DNA of 64,000 bases from Nitrosarchaeum sp. (GCA_021414365.1 JAIOOR010000003.1:47014-111013); one strand, 5' to 3'; shown: positions 41,537 to 50,048, counted from the first letter of the stretch. The notes: a model not told the origin generated them from the sequence alone. Numbers and translations: made by a program.

Positions 41537-43447
41537 GTGAATTCATTGAAGTTATCCACCACATTAATTATTGGAACATTTGTAATCTTTCTAATTTTTG
41601 GAATTTATGGATATTATTCATTTTCGATTTCCATTCAAGAAGTCAATAAATTACTTGCATCAAGGAATGAAGGATTTGCATTCAACATGATGCAGGATCT
41701 TGATGAGCATATTGATAAAAGAATTGGGGATTTTAGGCAGATAACTCAATTATCAGTTGTTCAAGATTCATTAAAAACATCAAATGAAAAATTTTCTCAG
41801 ATTACAGACGTACAAAAAGTAATTGAACAACAAGATATAATTAACAAAGAGAAAAATCAACCGTTTATTCCATCCAGTGATGTTGAGCTTACATCAGAGC
41901 TAACTGATTTAATAAATTTATATAGAACAGAATATGACTATGATGTCATTTCTGAGTTATACATTACAAATGCATATGGTGCAAATGTTGCAATTGGTTC
42001 TGGAACTTCTGATTACAGACACGATGATGAGACATGGTGGCAAGAAACAAAATCAAATGGAGTGTACATTGGAGATATTGAATTTAATAAAAAATACAAC
42101 AACTATGCAACAACAATTGGTCTGAGAATTAATGATGAGGATGGAAATTTTCTTGGAATCCTCAGTGTTACTTTGACACTAAATGATTTGATTCATGAAT
42201 TTATCAATGATGCAGAAATTATCAGTATACAAAACCGATCTATTCTTTTAATAAACGAAAAAGGGCAAATAATTTACTTTAACGGCATTCAGGATTTCAA
42301 AGATTTACAACCTGTACCATATTTTGAAAAGATTCAATCCTTGAAAGACGTTGGGACAATAGATATTTCCAGTAACACTGATGAGCTAAGATTGATTTCA
42401 TACTCAAAATCCACTGGGTATAAGCAGTTTGAGGGTTTTGGGTGGACTGCAATAGTAGATCAAACAAGTTCTTCTTTTACTGAGGAATTCATTGATCTAA
42501 AAAATTCATTCCTAGTGATATCTGCTTTGGGAATGACATCCTCAGTAATAATTGGCCTTGTAATGTCGTATTTTATTTCACGACCTTTGCGTTCATTGAG
42601 TCAAATGGCAAAGCAGTTCTCAGTAGGAGAATTTAATTCAAAATTCAAGGACTCAAAAATATCTGAAATCAACATGATTGGCAAATCATTTGACCAAATG
42701 GGAGAATCTTTAAAAAAATTAATTGAAACAGAAAAAAAATTAGCTGAATCTCATGTCAAGATGAAAAACGAACGCCTAGGGGCAATAGGACAGCTTTCTG
42801 CAAGCATGGCACATGATCTGAAAAATCCTCTTGCAACAATTAGAACATCGTCAGCTATAATTCAAAAATTTGGAGACAATAAAGATCCTGAAGTTAAAAA
42901 AGCAATACAAAGAATGAACAGAGCAATATTTCGAATGTCTCACCAGATTGATGACGTACTTAATTTTGTAAGAATGACTCCATTGACTGTGTCTGAAAAA
43001 AAATTATCTGATATCCTCAATAACTCCATTGATTCTCTAGAAATTCCAAAGAACATAAAATTGGAAATCAAAGATTCTGATTTTATCATTTCTTGTGATT
43101 ACAAAAAAATGGAAACTGTATTTTCAAATATTATATTAAATGCTATTCAGGCAATTGGAGATTCGGCTGGAAGTATTCTTATAATATCAAGATCAATCAA
43201 TGGAGAAATCGAGATAAAAATTTCTGATTCTGGCCCAGAGGTAACACAAGAAATTCTAGAAAAAATATTTGAGCCACTTTTTACTACGAAACAAAAGGGA
43301 ACTGGACTGGGATTATCGTCTTGTAAAAACATTATAGAGCAACACGGTGGAAGCATCTCTGTTCAAAACAATCCCACCACTTTTACTATAATTCTTCCAA
43401 AAAAGGACAATAAAACAGTAAGAGATTTTAACGAAAAATCAGAGTAA
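41537..43447 (+). CDS. Sensor histidine kinase (Cache-like sensor, HAMP, HisKA, HATPase)
   Basis: Two TMs; MAHDLKNPLATIRTS H-box; GTGLGLSSCKNIIEQHGG; GTG start favoured by TATA-like TTTAAA 25 nt upstream. Confidence 0.88.
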   Translation: MNSLKLSTTLIIGTFVIFLIFGIYGYYSFSISIQEVNKLLASRNEGFAFNMMQDLDEHIDKRIGDFRQITQLSVVQDSLKTSNEKFSQITDVQKVIEQQDIINKEKNQPFIPSSDVELTSELTDLINLYRTEYDYDVISELYITNAYGANVAIGSGTSDYRHDDETWWQETKSNGVYIGDIEFNKKYNNYATTIGLRINDEDGNFLGILSVTLTLNDLIHEFINDAEIISIQNRSILLINEKGQIIYFNGIQDFKDLQPVPYFEKIQSLKDVGTIDISSNTDELRLISYSKSTGYKQFEGFGWTAIVDQTSSSFTEEFIDLKNSFLVISALGMTSSVIIGLVMSYFISRPLRSLSQMAKQFSVGEFNSKFKDSKISEINMIGKSFDQMGESLKKLIETEKKLAESHVKMKNERLGAIGQLSASMAHDLKNPLATIRTSSAIIQKFGDNKDPEVKKAIQRMNRAIFRMSHQIDDVLNFVRMTPLTVSEKKLSDILNNSIDSLEIPKNIKLEIKDSDFIISCDYKKMETVFSNIILNAIQAIGDSAGSILIISRSINGEIEIKISDSGPEVTQEILEKIFEPLFTTKQKGTGLGLSSCKNIIEQHGGSISVQNNPTTFTIILPKKDNKTVRDFNEKSE

Positions 43448-43453
43448 TTTGTA

Positions 43454-43819
43454 TTGAGTCAGAAAAAGGTCATTCTTATTGTTGATGACGATGTAGATCT
43501 TTTGGAAAATACCTCGTTTTTAATCAAAAGCAGTGGGTATGATGTGGTAATGGCTCAAAATGGTGTTGAGGCAGTTCAAAAATACAAAGAAACAAGCCCA
43601 AATCTAGTCTTAATGGATGTGAGAATGCCAATTCTTGATGGATATGATGCGTTTTTTAAAATAAAGCAATTTGATCAAAATGCCAAAGTCATTTTAATTA
43701 CAGCTTATGCTCATGATGAAAAAAAACACATCAAGGCAAAAAGCCTCAATCTAATTGATACAATTTCAAAGCCATACACAATTGAGCAGCTAGAAGATTC
43801 TATCTCAAAGTATAGTTAG
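43454..43819 (+). CDS. Response regulator receiver (CheY-like)
   Basis: ILIVDDDVDLLENT, VLMDVRMPILDGYDA, SKPY. Confidence 0.93.
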   Translation: MSQKKVILIVDDDVDLLENTSFLIKSSGYDVVMAQNGVEAVQKYKETSPNLVLMDVRMPILDGYDAFFKIKQFDQNAKVILITAYAHDEKKHIKAKSLNLIDTISKPYTIEQLEDSISKYS

Positions 43820-44664
43820 GATTTTAGCTTCTTTATCTGCTTGAATCTGTTTGTATAAAACGATATTGCTTCATCGACAAACCTGTAATACCATTTTTTC
43901 AAGCCAGGATCATTATCGAGTAATTTTTTCCATCTTTTTGATTTATCATTAGTTGATCTCTTTGAAGATATCAGAAGATTTGTGTAAAACCAATATGATA
44001 TCTGGTCTGCAAGATCTTCTTCATTTATCTGCTCAAAGTTACTTTGATATTTTACATTAAGATATGTCATCAATTCATAAATTGGCAAGGCTGTAATATT
44101 TGAGATCTGAATATTATCCATAAACATTCCAGATGCTAGCGTCTTTAGTCTGTCTGTATCATTACCAATAGTTGATTTTAGATATGTCCATCTACCAAAA
44201 ATTTGTGGCAATACATCTGAATATTTTTCTGCCATTTTTTCAATTTCTTTTTCTGAGAGATTGAGCACGTCAAGGCAATACAATATTCCGTGGAGTGATA
44301 ATCTGTAAATATCAGCTGGAGCCTTTTGTAGACTTTTTCCGTCCTTTACTACCAATCCCACATCAAGCAAACCCATAGTGTGTTTTCCCCTTGCCATTCT
44401 TCCTACTAGTAATCTTCTGTAATCTTTTTCTTGAGTTCTAATGTTTGAAGTATCTGAGAGATGTGTTTTTGCCATTCCCCAAGTTGTTAGTCTGCCGTTA
44501 ACTGCAAGTATCTCTAGTAATTTTTGGATATTTTCATGATGTTTTGGTCCTGCCCGATTTCTGTACGAGTATTGTCCAAAGATTTTCTGAGCTGTTGGTC
44601 GTGTATACTGCTTATATGCTAAAAGATTCCCATACACTGCACCCTGTTCTTTTACCGATGGCAT
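43816..44664 (-). CDS. Hypothetical protein, winged-helix-like N-terminus
   Basis: 282-aa ORF; HHENIQKLLEILAVNGRLTTWGMAKTH. Confidence 0.65.
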   Translation of the reverse strand: MPSVKEQGAVYGNLLAYKQYTRPTAQKIFGQYSYRNRAGPKHHENIQKLLEILAVNGRLTTWGMAKTHLSDTSNIRTQEKDYRRLLVGRMARGKHTMGLLDVGLVVKDGKSLQKAPADIYRLSLHGILYCLDVLNLSEKEIEKMAEKYSDVLPQIFGRWTYLKSTIGNDTDRLKTLASGMFMDNIQISNITALPIYELMTYLNVKYQSNFEQINEEDLADQISYWFYTNLLISSKRSTNDKSKRWKKLLDNDPGLKKWYYRFVDEAISFYTNRFKQIKKLKS

Positions 44665-44671
44665 GCCACAA
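44660..44671 (+). promoter_or_regulatory. GGCATGCCACAA element (site B)
   Basis: Exact 12-mer, 43 nt from ATG at 44714; overlaps start codon of divergent 43816..44664. Confidence 0.8.
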
Positions 44672-44713
44672 TCTTATGTTTATCATCATATAATAACATA
44701 CAATATCCAATTT

Positions 44714-44815
44714 ATGCGAAAAACATCGGACATCTTTTTTTTACAATCTATGCCTTATTTTGGAAATATTGGGCACAAAATTGACCTATTTTCAAACTCT
44801 AGGAGGAATCTATGA
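44714..44815 (+). CDS. 33-aa leader-like/small ORF
   Basis: Read by eye: MRKTSDIFFLQSMPYFGNIGHKIDLFSNSRRNL; ATGA overlap with next ORF. Confidence 0.4.
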   Translation: MRKTSDIFFLQSMPYFGNIGHKIDLFSNSRRNL

Positions 44816-44952
44816 CTCCTGGTCAGATGGAAGCAAGAAAAAAGAAAATGGCAAAAGCCATGAACACTCCTCCAAACTACATGTCTAAAAAAGCTGTTGC
44901 TGATCAAAAGAAATGGAAAAATATCAAAGACGATGGATTGCCAAGGTATTAA
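44812..44952 (+). CDS. 46-aa Lys-rich small protein
   Basis: AGGAGG SD then MTPGQMEARKKKMAKAMNTPPNYMSKKAVADQKKWKNIKDDGLPRY. Confidence 0.6.
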   Translation: MTPGQMEARKKKMAKAMNTPPNYMSKKAVADQKKWKNIKDDGLPRY

Positions 44953-45050
44953 AAATTTTGATTAACCATTTGTAAATAAATTAGTGTACAGATTGATAGA
45001 CTTAGAACAATGACTTACTCTAACATCAAAACATTTGTATCTCGTTACTT

Positions 45051-45350
45051 TTATTTTGATATTGCGAATTTTAATATTGATGTAGAATTGGATAAATATT
45101 TTTGATCAATCAAATCTTTTCCTATGAAATTCCAATTTTGATCATGAAATAATTTTAAACAAATATCCATTATTCGATAATGAGGATATCTTTCAAGCAT
45201 TTTCTTTTCACCCATTATTTTGAATTTTTCATACATGTATGTACAACGTATTTCATCTATTTTTTTTACTGATATCTTAGCTAGAGATTCATGCGTGATA
45301 TAATTTGAAAATATCAATATGATCAAAATTAAAATAAGAATTTTTTTCAT
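45051..45350 (-). CDS. Secreted small protein, unknown
   Basis: Signal peptide-like N-terminus. Confidence 0.5.
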   Translation of the reverse strand: MKKILILILIILIFSNYITHESLAKISVKKIDEIRCTYMYEKFKIMGEKKMLERYPHYRIMDICLKLFHDQNWNFIGKDLIDQKYLSNSTSILKFAISK

Positions 45351-45356
45351 ATCAAT

Positions 45357-45452
45357 TCAGAACAGAGTATTCTTTATCTGAAAAATAGTGAATGCTTGTT
45401 TGTTTTTATTGAAAACTATTTGATTTATGCTTACTTTTACCATTAGACCCAT
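45357..45452 (-). CDS. 31-aa small ORF candidate
   Basis: Read by eye: MGLMVKVSINQIVFNKNKQAFTIFQIKNTLF; positioned 42 nt from site C with TATATAA between. Confidence 0.3.
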   Translation of the reverse strand: MGLMVKVSINQIVFNKNKQAFTIFQIKNTLF

Positions 45453-45493
45453 ACGTCAAAAATCTAAAATTGTTATATAATAATAGGTGAGAA

Positions 45494-45505
45494 TTTGTGG
45501 CATGC
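45494..45505 (-). promoter_or_regulatory. GGCATGCCACAA element (site C)
   Basis: Exact 12-mer. Confidence 0.75.
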
Positions 45506-45602
45506 CATGCGTTCATTTGTATTGCTTTTGAATTCTTTTACTAAATACATGTCTTGGTTCTTTGCTGTTTTTCACAGAAAATCTGATTGACATGATAGAT
45601 AT

Positions 45603-45776
45603 CTAGTAATCATCCTCAAAAAATACCCATGATAGTCCTACCATGTCCATAGCAGAAGTGTTTTGCCTTGAGATTATCTCTAAGTATAGTTTTTCATCCT
45701 CTTTTACTGGGATACTGTCAACCAGAATTTTTGTAGCCTCGGAGTGGCTGTTTCTAACATATTGAATTTGTTGCAT
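45603..45776 (-). CDS. KILVDSIPV-family small protein (paralog 1)
   Basis: MQQIQYVRNSHSEATKILVDSIPVKEDEKLYLEII...MVGLSWVFFEDDY. Confidence 0.75.
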   Translation of the reverse strand: MQQIQYVRNSHSEATKILVDSIPVKEDEKLYLEIISRQNTSAMDMVGLSWVFFEDDY

Positions 45777-45822
45777 TTTCAAAATTATTAGGGTATAGAG
45801 ATATTTGTCAATAGTTTCATGT

Positions 45823-45834
45823 TTGTGGCATGCC
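45823..45834 (-). promoter_or_regulatory. GGCATGCCACAA element (site D)
   Basis: Exact 12-mer, 47 nt from ATG at 45776. Confidence 0.8.
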
Positions 45835-45887
45835 ATCTAGATAAATGGCGTTTTCAAAATCATGAAATACTGGAATTTAGATCTGAT

Positions 45888-47174
45888 TTATTGTCTGTAT
45901 GCCCGATACAGTATATCATTGTAATCGTCTTTGAGGGAACTGATCTGACCTCTCAGATCTATAATCTTTTTAGTGTGCATTTCCATTTGGTCATTGAAAT
46001 CAGATTTTTTATTTTTGTCATTGAGTAGTGTTCGTATCATATCTCTTTCATCTTGTATCTGTTTTTGCAGATTGTTAATTTGGTTTTCAAGATCAGGTAT
46101 TTTATCCGACTCTGTGTTTCCTGCCATCTTTACAGAAATTGTATCTGGGTTGATAGCTGTTATCTTTGCTGAAGTCATCTGACAAGTGTTTGCTGAAATT
46201 TTGTTTCCAATCTTTACATTAGATGATTCCTTATCTGAAGATATCATTACTATTGGAAGAGTAATTTGGTTTTTGCCTGCACATGCTTCAAATATTGTAT
46301 CATATGTGTTGGGTGTGCTGATTGATTTTTTTGCAGTTATCAATTTGGCTGAATCTCCTTCTATAGGTTCACCTGTAAATGATAGTTTTTGAATGTTGTA
46401 TTTTTCAGTGGGTACTGCATACACAGTAAAGTATAATCTGTAAAGATCCTCTTTTGCATCGTTTATCTGTTTTCTAAGATCTATTATCTTTAAAATCTGA
46501 CTGGTGTCTGGAGATGATGGATCACCCAGTAATTTTTTTGCAGTATCTAGTTCTTGCTGAAGTGATGCTATCGTTGCTTCTCCATCTGATAATGTCTGAG
46601 AAATATCGCCCTTGTTTAGCAGTGTAACTGTAATGCTATCGGGGTTTGATGCCTTGATAAAAGTGGCACTTAGGACACAGCTATTTTTTTCAATGTTTTC
46701 TGGGATCTCATAGTGTTGTGTTTCACTATCTGATTTTACTATGATATCTGGAACATAGATTTTAAGAAATGATGCACATACTTCAAATGCAAAATCATAT
46801 CCGGCTATAGCACCACTTGAAGACACTGTCCCCGTTTTAGCCTTTATTGGTTGTGCATACAGTTTGTTTATAGTTGAAAATACTGTGGCATCTTGTTTTA
46901 CTTGTGCATCCAAATGTTCTTGTTTGACTGGTTTTGCCCAACCATTTGCTATTAGTTGAATAACATGACTTATTTTTACACATGCAGGAGTACTTGTTGT
47001 TTCTTTGATTAGCTTAAATGTTCCAGTTTCACATGATATATCATCTGCAGATATTCCCAAAGCAATCTGCTTTTTTGGTGGAATAATGTCTGCAAATGCA
47101 TTATGTAGGCTAGAGCCTGATATCATAAAAGATACTGCAAGTAGAGTGAAAATAATTAGAATTTGTTTGTGCAA
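45888..47174 (-). CDS. Secreted coiled-coil protein with internal domain duplication
   Basis: Signal peptide; two FE(V/A)CA...NPD(S/T)I(T/S)V + IIDLR coiled-coil units. Confidence 0.75.
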   Translation of the reverse strand: MHKQILIIFTLLAVSFMISGSSLHNAFADIIPPKKQIALGISADDISCETGTFKLIKETTSTPACVKISHVIQLIANGWAKPVKQEHLDAQVKQDATVFSTINKLYAQPIKAKTGTVSSSGAIAGYDFAFEVCASFLKIYVPDIIVKSDSETQHYEIPENIEKNSCVLSATFIKASNPDSITVTLLNKGDISQTLSDGEATIASLQQELDTAKKLLGDPSSPDTSQILKIIDLRKQINDAKEDLYRLYFTVYAVPTEKYNIQKLSFTGEPIEGDSAKLITAKKSISTPNTYDTIFEACAGKNQITLPIVMISSDKESSNVKIGNKISANTCQMTSAKITAINPDTISVKMAGNTESDKIPDLENQINNLQKQIQDERDMIRTLLNDKNKKSDFNDQMEMHTKKIIDLRGQISSLKDDYNDILYRAYRQ

Positions 47175-47262
47175 TTATTTTTATAGTTTTTAATAGTATT
47201 TAAAACTTGAATTCATATTAGTTGTAATTTTTATTTTCTACAAATTTTATATTTGATTTTTA

Positions 47263-47274
47263 GGCATGCCACAA
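47263..47274 (+). promoter_or_regulatory. GGCATGCCACAA element (site E)
   Basis: Exact 12-mer, 44 nt from ATG at 47318. Confidence 0.8.
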
Positions 47275-47317
47275 TTGTCTAACTATTGTATAATATTTGA
47301 TGTATCATTATTTTATC

Positions 47318-47533
47318 ATGAGTCAAATCTATTTACAACCAAGGCAACCTGAGCCTTCAAAAATACTGGTTGATAGTATCCCAGTAAAAAAAGGTGAAAA
47401 ACTTGAAACAGTACAAGTAAGATGTTTGGATTGTTCTTCACAAACAATACCACATGTTTACACCCGATATTCAGTCCCACTTGTGCTCAAATGCACTAAT
47501 TGTGGCCGCAAGTCCTGGGCTAACGCATCCTAA
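47318..47533 (+). CDS. KILVDSIPV-family small protein with zinc ribbon (paralog 2)
   Basis: MSQIYLQPRQPEPSKILVDSIPVKKGEKLETVQVRCLDC...LKCTNCGRKSW. Confidence 0.8.
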   Translation: MSQIYLQPRQPEPSKILVDSIPVKKGEKLETVQVRCLDCSSQTIPHVYTRYSVPLVLKCTNCGRKSWANAS

Positions 47534-47545
47534 GGCATGCCACAA
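47534..47545 (+). promoter_or_regulatory. GGCATGCCACAA element (site F)
   Basis: Exact 12-mer, 43 nt from ATG at 47588. Confidence 0.8.
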
Positions 47546-47587
47546 ACCCACATCTATGCCCAAGTATGTGTTTGCAGATGATATTCT

Positions 47588-47887
47588 ATGAAACAAACAC
47601 TCTATCTGAAAATAAATTCCACATTTAACCCGTCATTGATTGTACAAACTTCTGAGGCAGCATATCTACAAATTCTACTTGGAGAATTATCTCAAAAAGA
47701 CTACAAAATATTCAAACAAATTATAATTGCAATAAAAACAAACAGTGACACTCAAAGTGTGATACTTGCCTCTGAATTGGCAAGAATAAGAATTCTGGAG
47801 AAAAATATTTGTATGACTTTGGAATTATTGCAGCATTTCAAAACAAAAAATTTGTGTTTATTGGCATATCATGGAATCAAGAAATAA
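47588..47887 (+). CDS. Hypothetical 99-aa helical protein
   Basis: ORF following site F. Confidence 0.6.
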   Translation: MKQTLYLKINSTFNPSLIVQTSEAAYLQILLGELSQKDYKIFKQIIIAIKTNSDTQSVILASELARIRILEKNICMTLELLQHFKTKNLCLLAYHGIKK

Positions 47888-48068
47888 ATTTATTCTCACT
47901 ATAACAATAAGCATTGTTATAGTTATTGTCGGATTTTTTATTTTAGGTCTAGATAAAGTATTAATCAAACCTCTTATTCTCAAAGATTATGCAATTTCAA
48001 ATACGTCTCTCATTTTAGATAGATCAAAATCTCTTATTCAAGTTTCTCAAATGTCCACTACACATTGA
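47871..48068 (+). CDS. Small membrane-anchored protein
   Basis: One N-terminal TM (FILTITISIVIVIVGFFILGL). Confidence 0.5.
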   Translation: MESRNKFILTITISIVIVIVGFFILGLDKVLIKPLILKDYAISNTSLILDRSKSLIQVSQMSTTH

Positions 48069-48138
48069 ATATGAAAAATAAACAAAATATTACAATTTAT
48101 CAACAATGTTTATCAGGCAATGAAATGATGATTTTCTT

Positions 48139-49140
48139 ATGAAGTTTATTTTTATTTTGTTTCTAGTATTTGCAATGACTTATCCAATAACTATTTTTGC
48201 AGAGCCTTCTATCACACTAGACAAAACATCTTACACTACAGATCAAACCATCAAAGTTTCTGGAAAAGTTGTTTTTCAAGAGAATACCTCTCTTGTTATC
48301 CAAATTCGTAGCTCATCAGATATTGTTGCAATTAAACAACTCACCCCATCAAAATCGGGATCATTTTCAACCAGTTTTGATGCAACTGGTCCAAAATGGG
48401 CAGAATCAGGCACATATACCATAATTGTTTCATATGCAGGTGAAAAATCTGAAAAAACATTTGAGTTTTCTATTATCAATGTGTCTGAAAGTGAAACAAA
48501 GATTGAGCCCACTCAAAAGCAGGAACCTCAAAAAACCGAACCTATTCAAGATACACAACCTCAAAAACCCACCCTAAAGATTTCAATGGTGGGCTTTCCA
48601 GATCCCACACTATCACCAAATTATTACATTGACTTGTACAATACAGACTCTGTTTTTAAAAAATTATTTGACACGTCATTTCCAGGATTTAAAATCCAAG
48701 AAATAGTGGGATACAAACCGACTCATATTCCAGGATTTCCAGATTCGGCTCTATCCCCCCAATACTATATTGATAGATATTCCAATGAGACACGATTCAA
48801 GATATGGTTTGATTCACAATTCCCAGATAACACTATTTATGATATTGTTGGAATATCAGATAAAACAAAACAATCGATCCCAAGCTGGATTAAACAGTAT
48901 GCCCAATCATGGTCAAAAGATGAAATTACAGATTCACAATTTGCATCAGGAATTGCAGAGTTAATTCAAGAAAAAATACTTTTGATAAATGGCGATATTG
49001 TAAAAACAAAAAATCAAAATGGAAGCATCCCTTCGTGGTTTAAGAATACTGCTTTATGGTATTCAGAGGGGGTAATCACAGAGGATGATTTTCTACTTGG
49101 ATTACAATACTTGATTGAAAAAGAGATCATAGTAATCTAA
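48139..49140 (+). CDS. Secreted protein: Ig-like domain, two GFPDxxLSPxYYID repeats, two W-rich C-terminal repeats
   Basis: Signal peptide; GFPDPTLSPNYYIDLY / GFPDSALSPQYYIDRY; IPSWIKQYAQSWSKDEITDSQF / IPSWFKNTALWYSEGVITEDDF. Confidence 0.8.
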   Translation: MKFIFILFLVFAMTYPITIFAEPSITLDKTSYTTDQTIKVSGKVVFQENTSLVIQIRSSSDIVAIKQLTPSKSGSFSTSFDATGPKWAESGTYTIIVSYAGEKSEKTFEFSIINVSESETKIEPTQKQEPQKTEPIQDTQPQKPTLKISMVGFPDPTLSPNYYIDLYNTDSVFKKLFDTSFPGFKIQEIVGYKPTHIPGFPDSALSPQYYIDRYSNETRFKIWFDSQFPDNTIYDIVGISDKTKQSIPSWIKQYAQSWSKDEITDSQFASGIAELIQEKILLINGDIVKTKNQNGSIPSWFKNTALWYSEGVITEDDFLLGLQYLIEKEIIVI

Positions 49141-49195
49141 ACATTTTGAATCTAATTATATCAAACTCACAGATGCTTTCCGGATAAAAATTTAA

Positions 49196-49207
49196 GGCAT
49201 GCCACAA
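49196..49207 (+). promoter_or_regulatory. GGCATGCCACAA element (site G)
   Basis: Exact 12-mer, 43 nt from ATG at 49250. Confidence 0.8.
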
Positions 49208-49249
49208 AACACTAGTTATGACAATATATTTCTAAACTCAAAATCTATC

Positions 49250-49420
49250 ATGTCTACAATCTTAACTCACAGGCAACCTGAGCCTTCAAAAATACTGGTT
49301 GATAGTATCCCAGTAAAAAAAGGTGAAAAACTTGTAACCAAACAAAGCCCAATGCAATTCACATGTGAAGATCTGATCGGGCTCACATGGGTTCTATTTG
49401 ATAAGGGAGATGAGATTTAG
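49250..49420 (+). CDS. KILVDSIPV-family small protein (paralog 3)
   Basis: MSTILTHRQPEPSKILVDSIPVKKGEKLVTKQSPMQFTCEDLIGLTWVLFDKGDEI. Confidence 0.75.
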   Translation: MSTILTHRQPEPSKILVDSIPVKKGEKLVTKQSPMQFTCEDLIGLTWVLFDKGDEI

Positions 49421-49816
49421 TTGGAAAGCAAGCAAGTTTGTTTTTATGATTATGCTTGTAATCAAATGAGTCAAAATAACTGTATAAGATTTGCAGTAAT
49501 CATTAACAATAAAGGAAGAAAAATTGCTGGAGGTTTTAATCCCAAAATAACTCCATTAGAAAAAGACACGCAAAAAATGGAGATGTTATTTATGGAAATA
49601 GCACTTGATCTGTCAATGAAAAAGGAATTTGACAACTCATTGGGAACCATAAATGCCATAGTATCATACCGAAACAAAGTCAACATCATCACCATCCCAC
49701 ATAAGGATAGTTTTATGTTGATTTCTTCTGAAATAGGCTTAGATCCTATCAAAATAATTCAAATAGCATACCAAAATCTCAGATCAATGAAAATTATTAA
49801 GGTAATGACCAATTAG
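49421..49816 (+). CDS. Conserved hypothetical
   Basis: TTG start directly after preceding stop; 131-aa globular ORF. Confidence 0.6.
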   Translation: MESKQVCFYDYACNQMSQNNCIRFAVIINNKGRKIAGGFNPKITPLEKDTQKMEMLFMEIALDLSMKKEFDNSLGTINAIVSYRNKVNIITIPHKDSFMLISSEIGLDPIKIIQIAYQNLRSMKIIKVMTN

Positions 49817-50048
49817 CACAAGAAATCTTCATCAAGTATTAACATCATAAAAGGAACTTAAAAAACAATCTGTATTTTTTGATCAGACACTATTTTAGAT
49901 AGAATTTCTTATTGCATTATTTTAATGAAAAAATTAATATCAAATATTTTGCAATTAACACAATTTCAAAGTATGACTATGATTTCATTGTTAACATGTT
50001 CATGGCATACAAATAAAAACTCCAAATACATTCATAGTCGATCTCTAA

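Noticed and set aside
44660-44671. GGCATGCC as a translation-start context (ATG inside motif, used by 43816..44664 and readable in 49199 ORF)
   Set aside because: In most copies the embedded ATG opens only 2-13 codon frames, whereas the downstream ATG at ~43 nt is consistent at all seven sites.
41473-49207. GGCATGCC sites as a mobile-element/IS terminal repeat or restriction site cluster
   Set aside because: No transposase or target duplications; fixed distance and orientation to ATG argues for a promoter element. SphI recognition (GCATGC) is contained but the CACAA extension is conserved in all seven.
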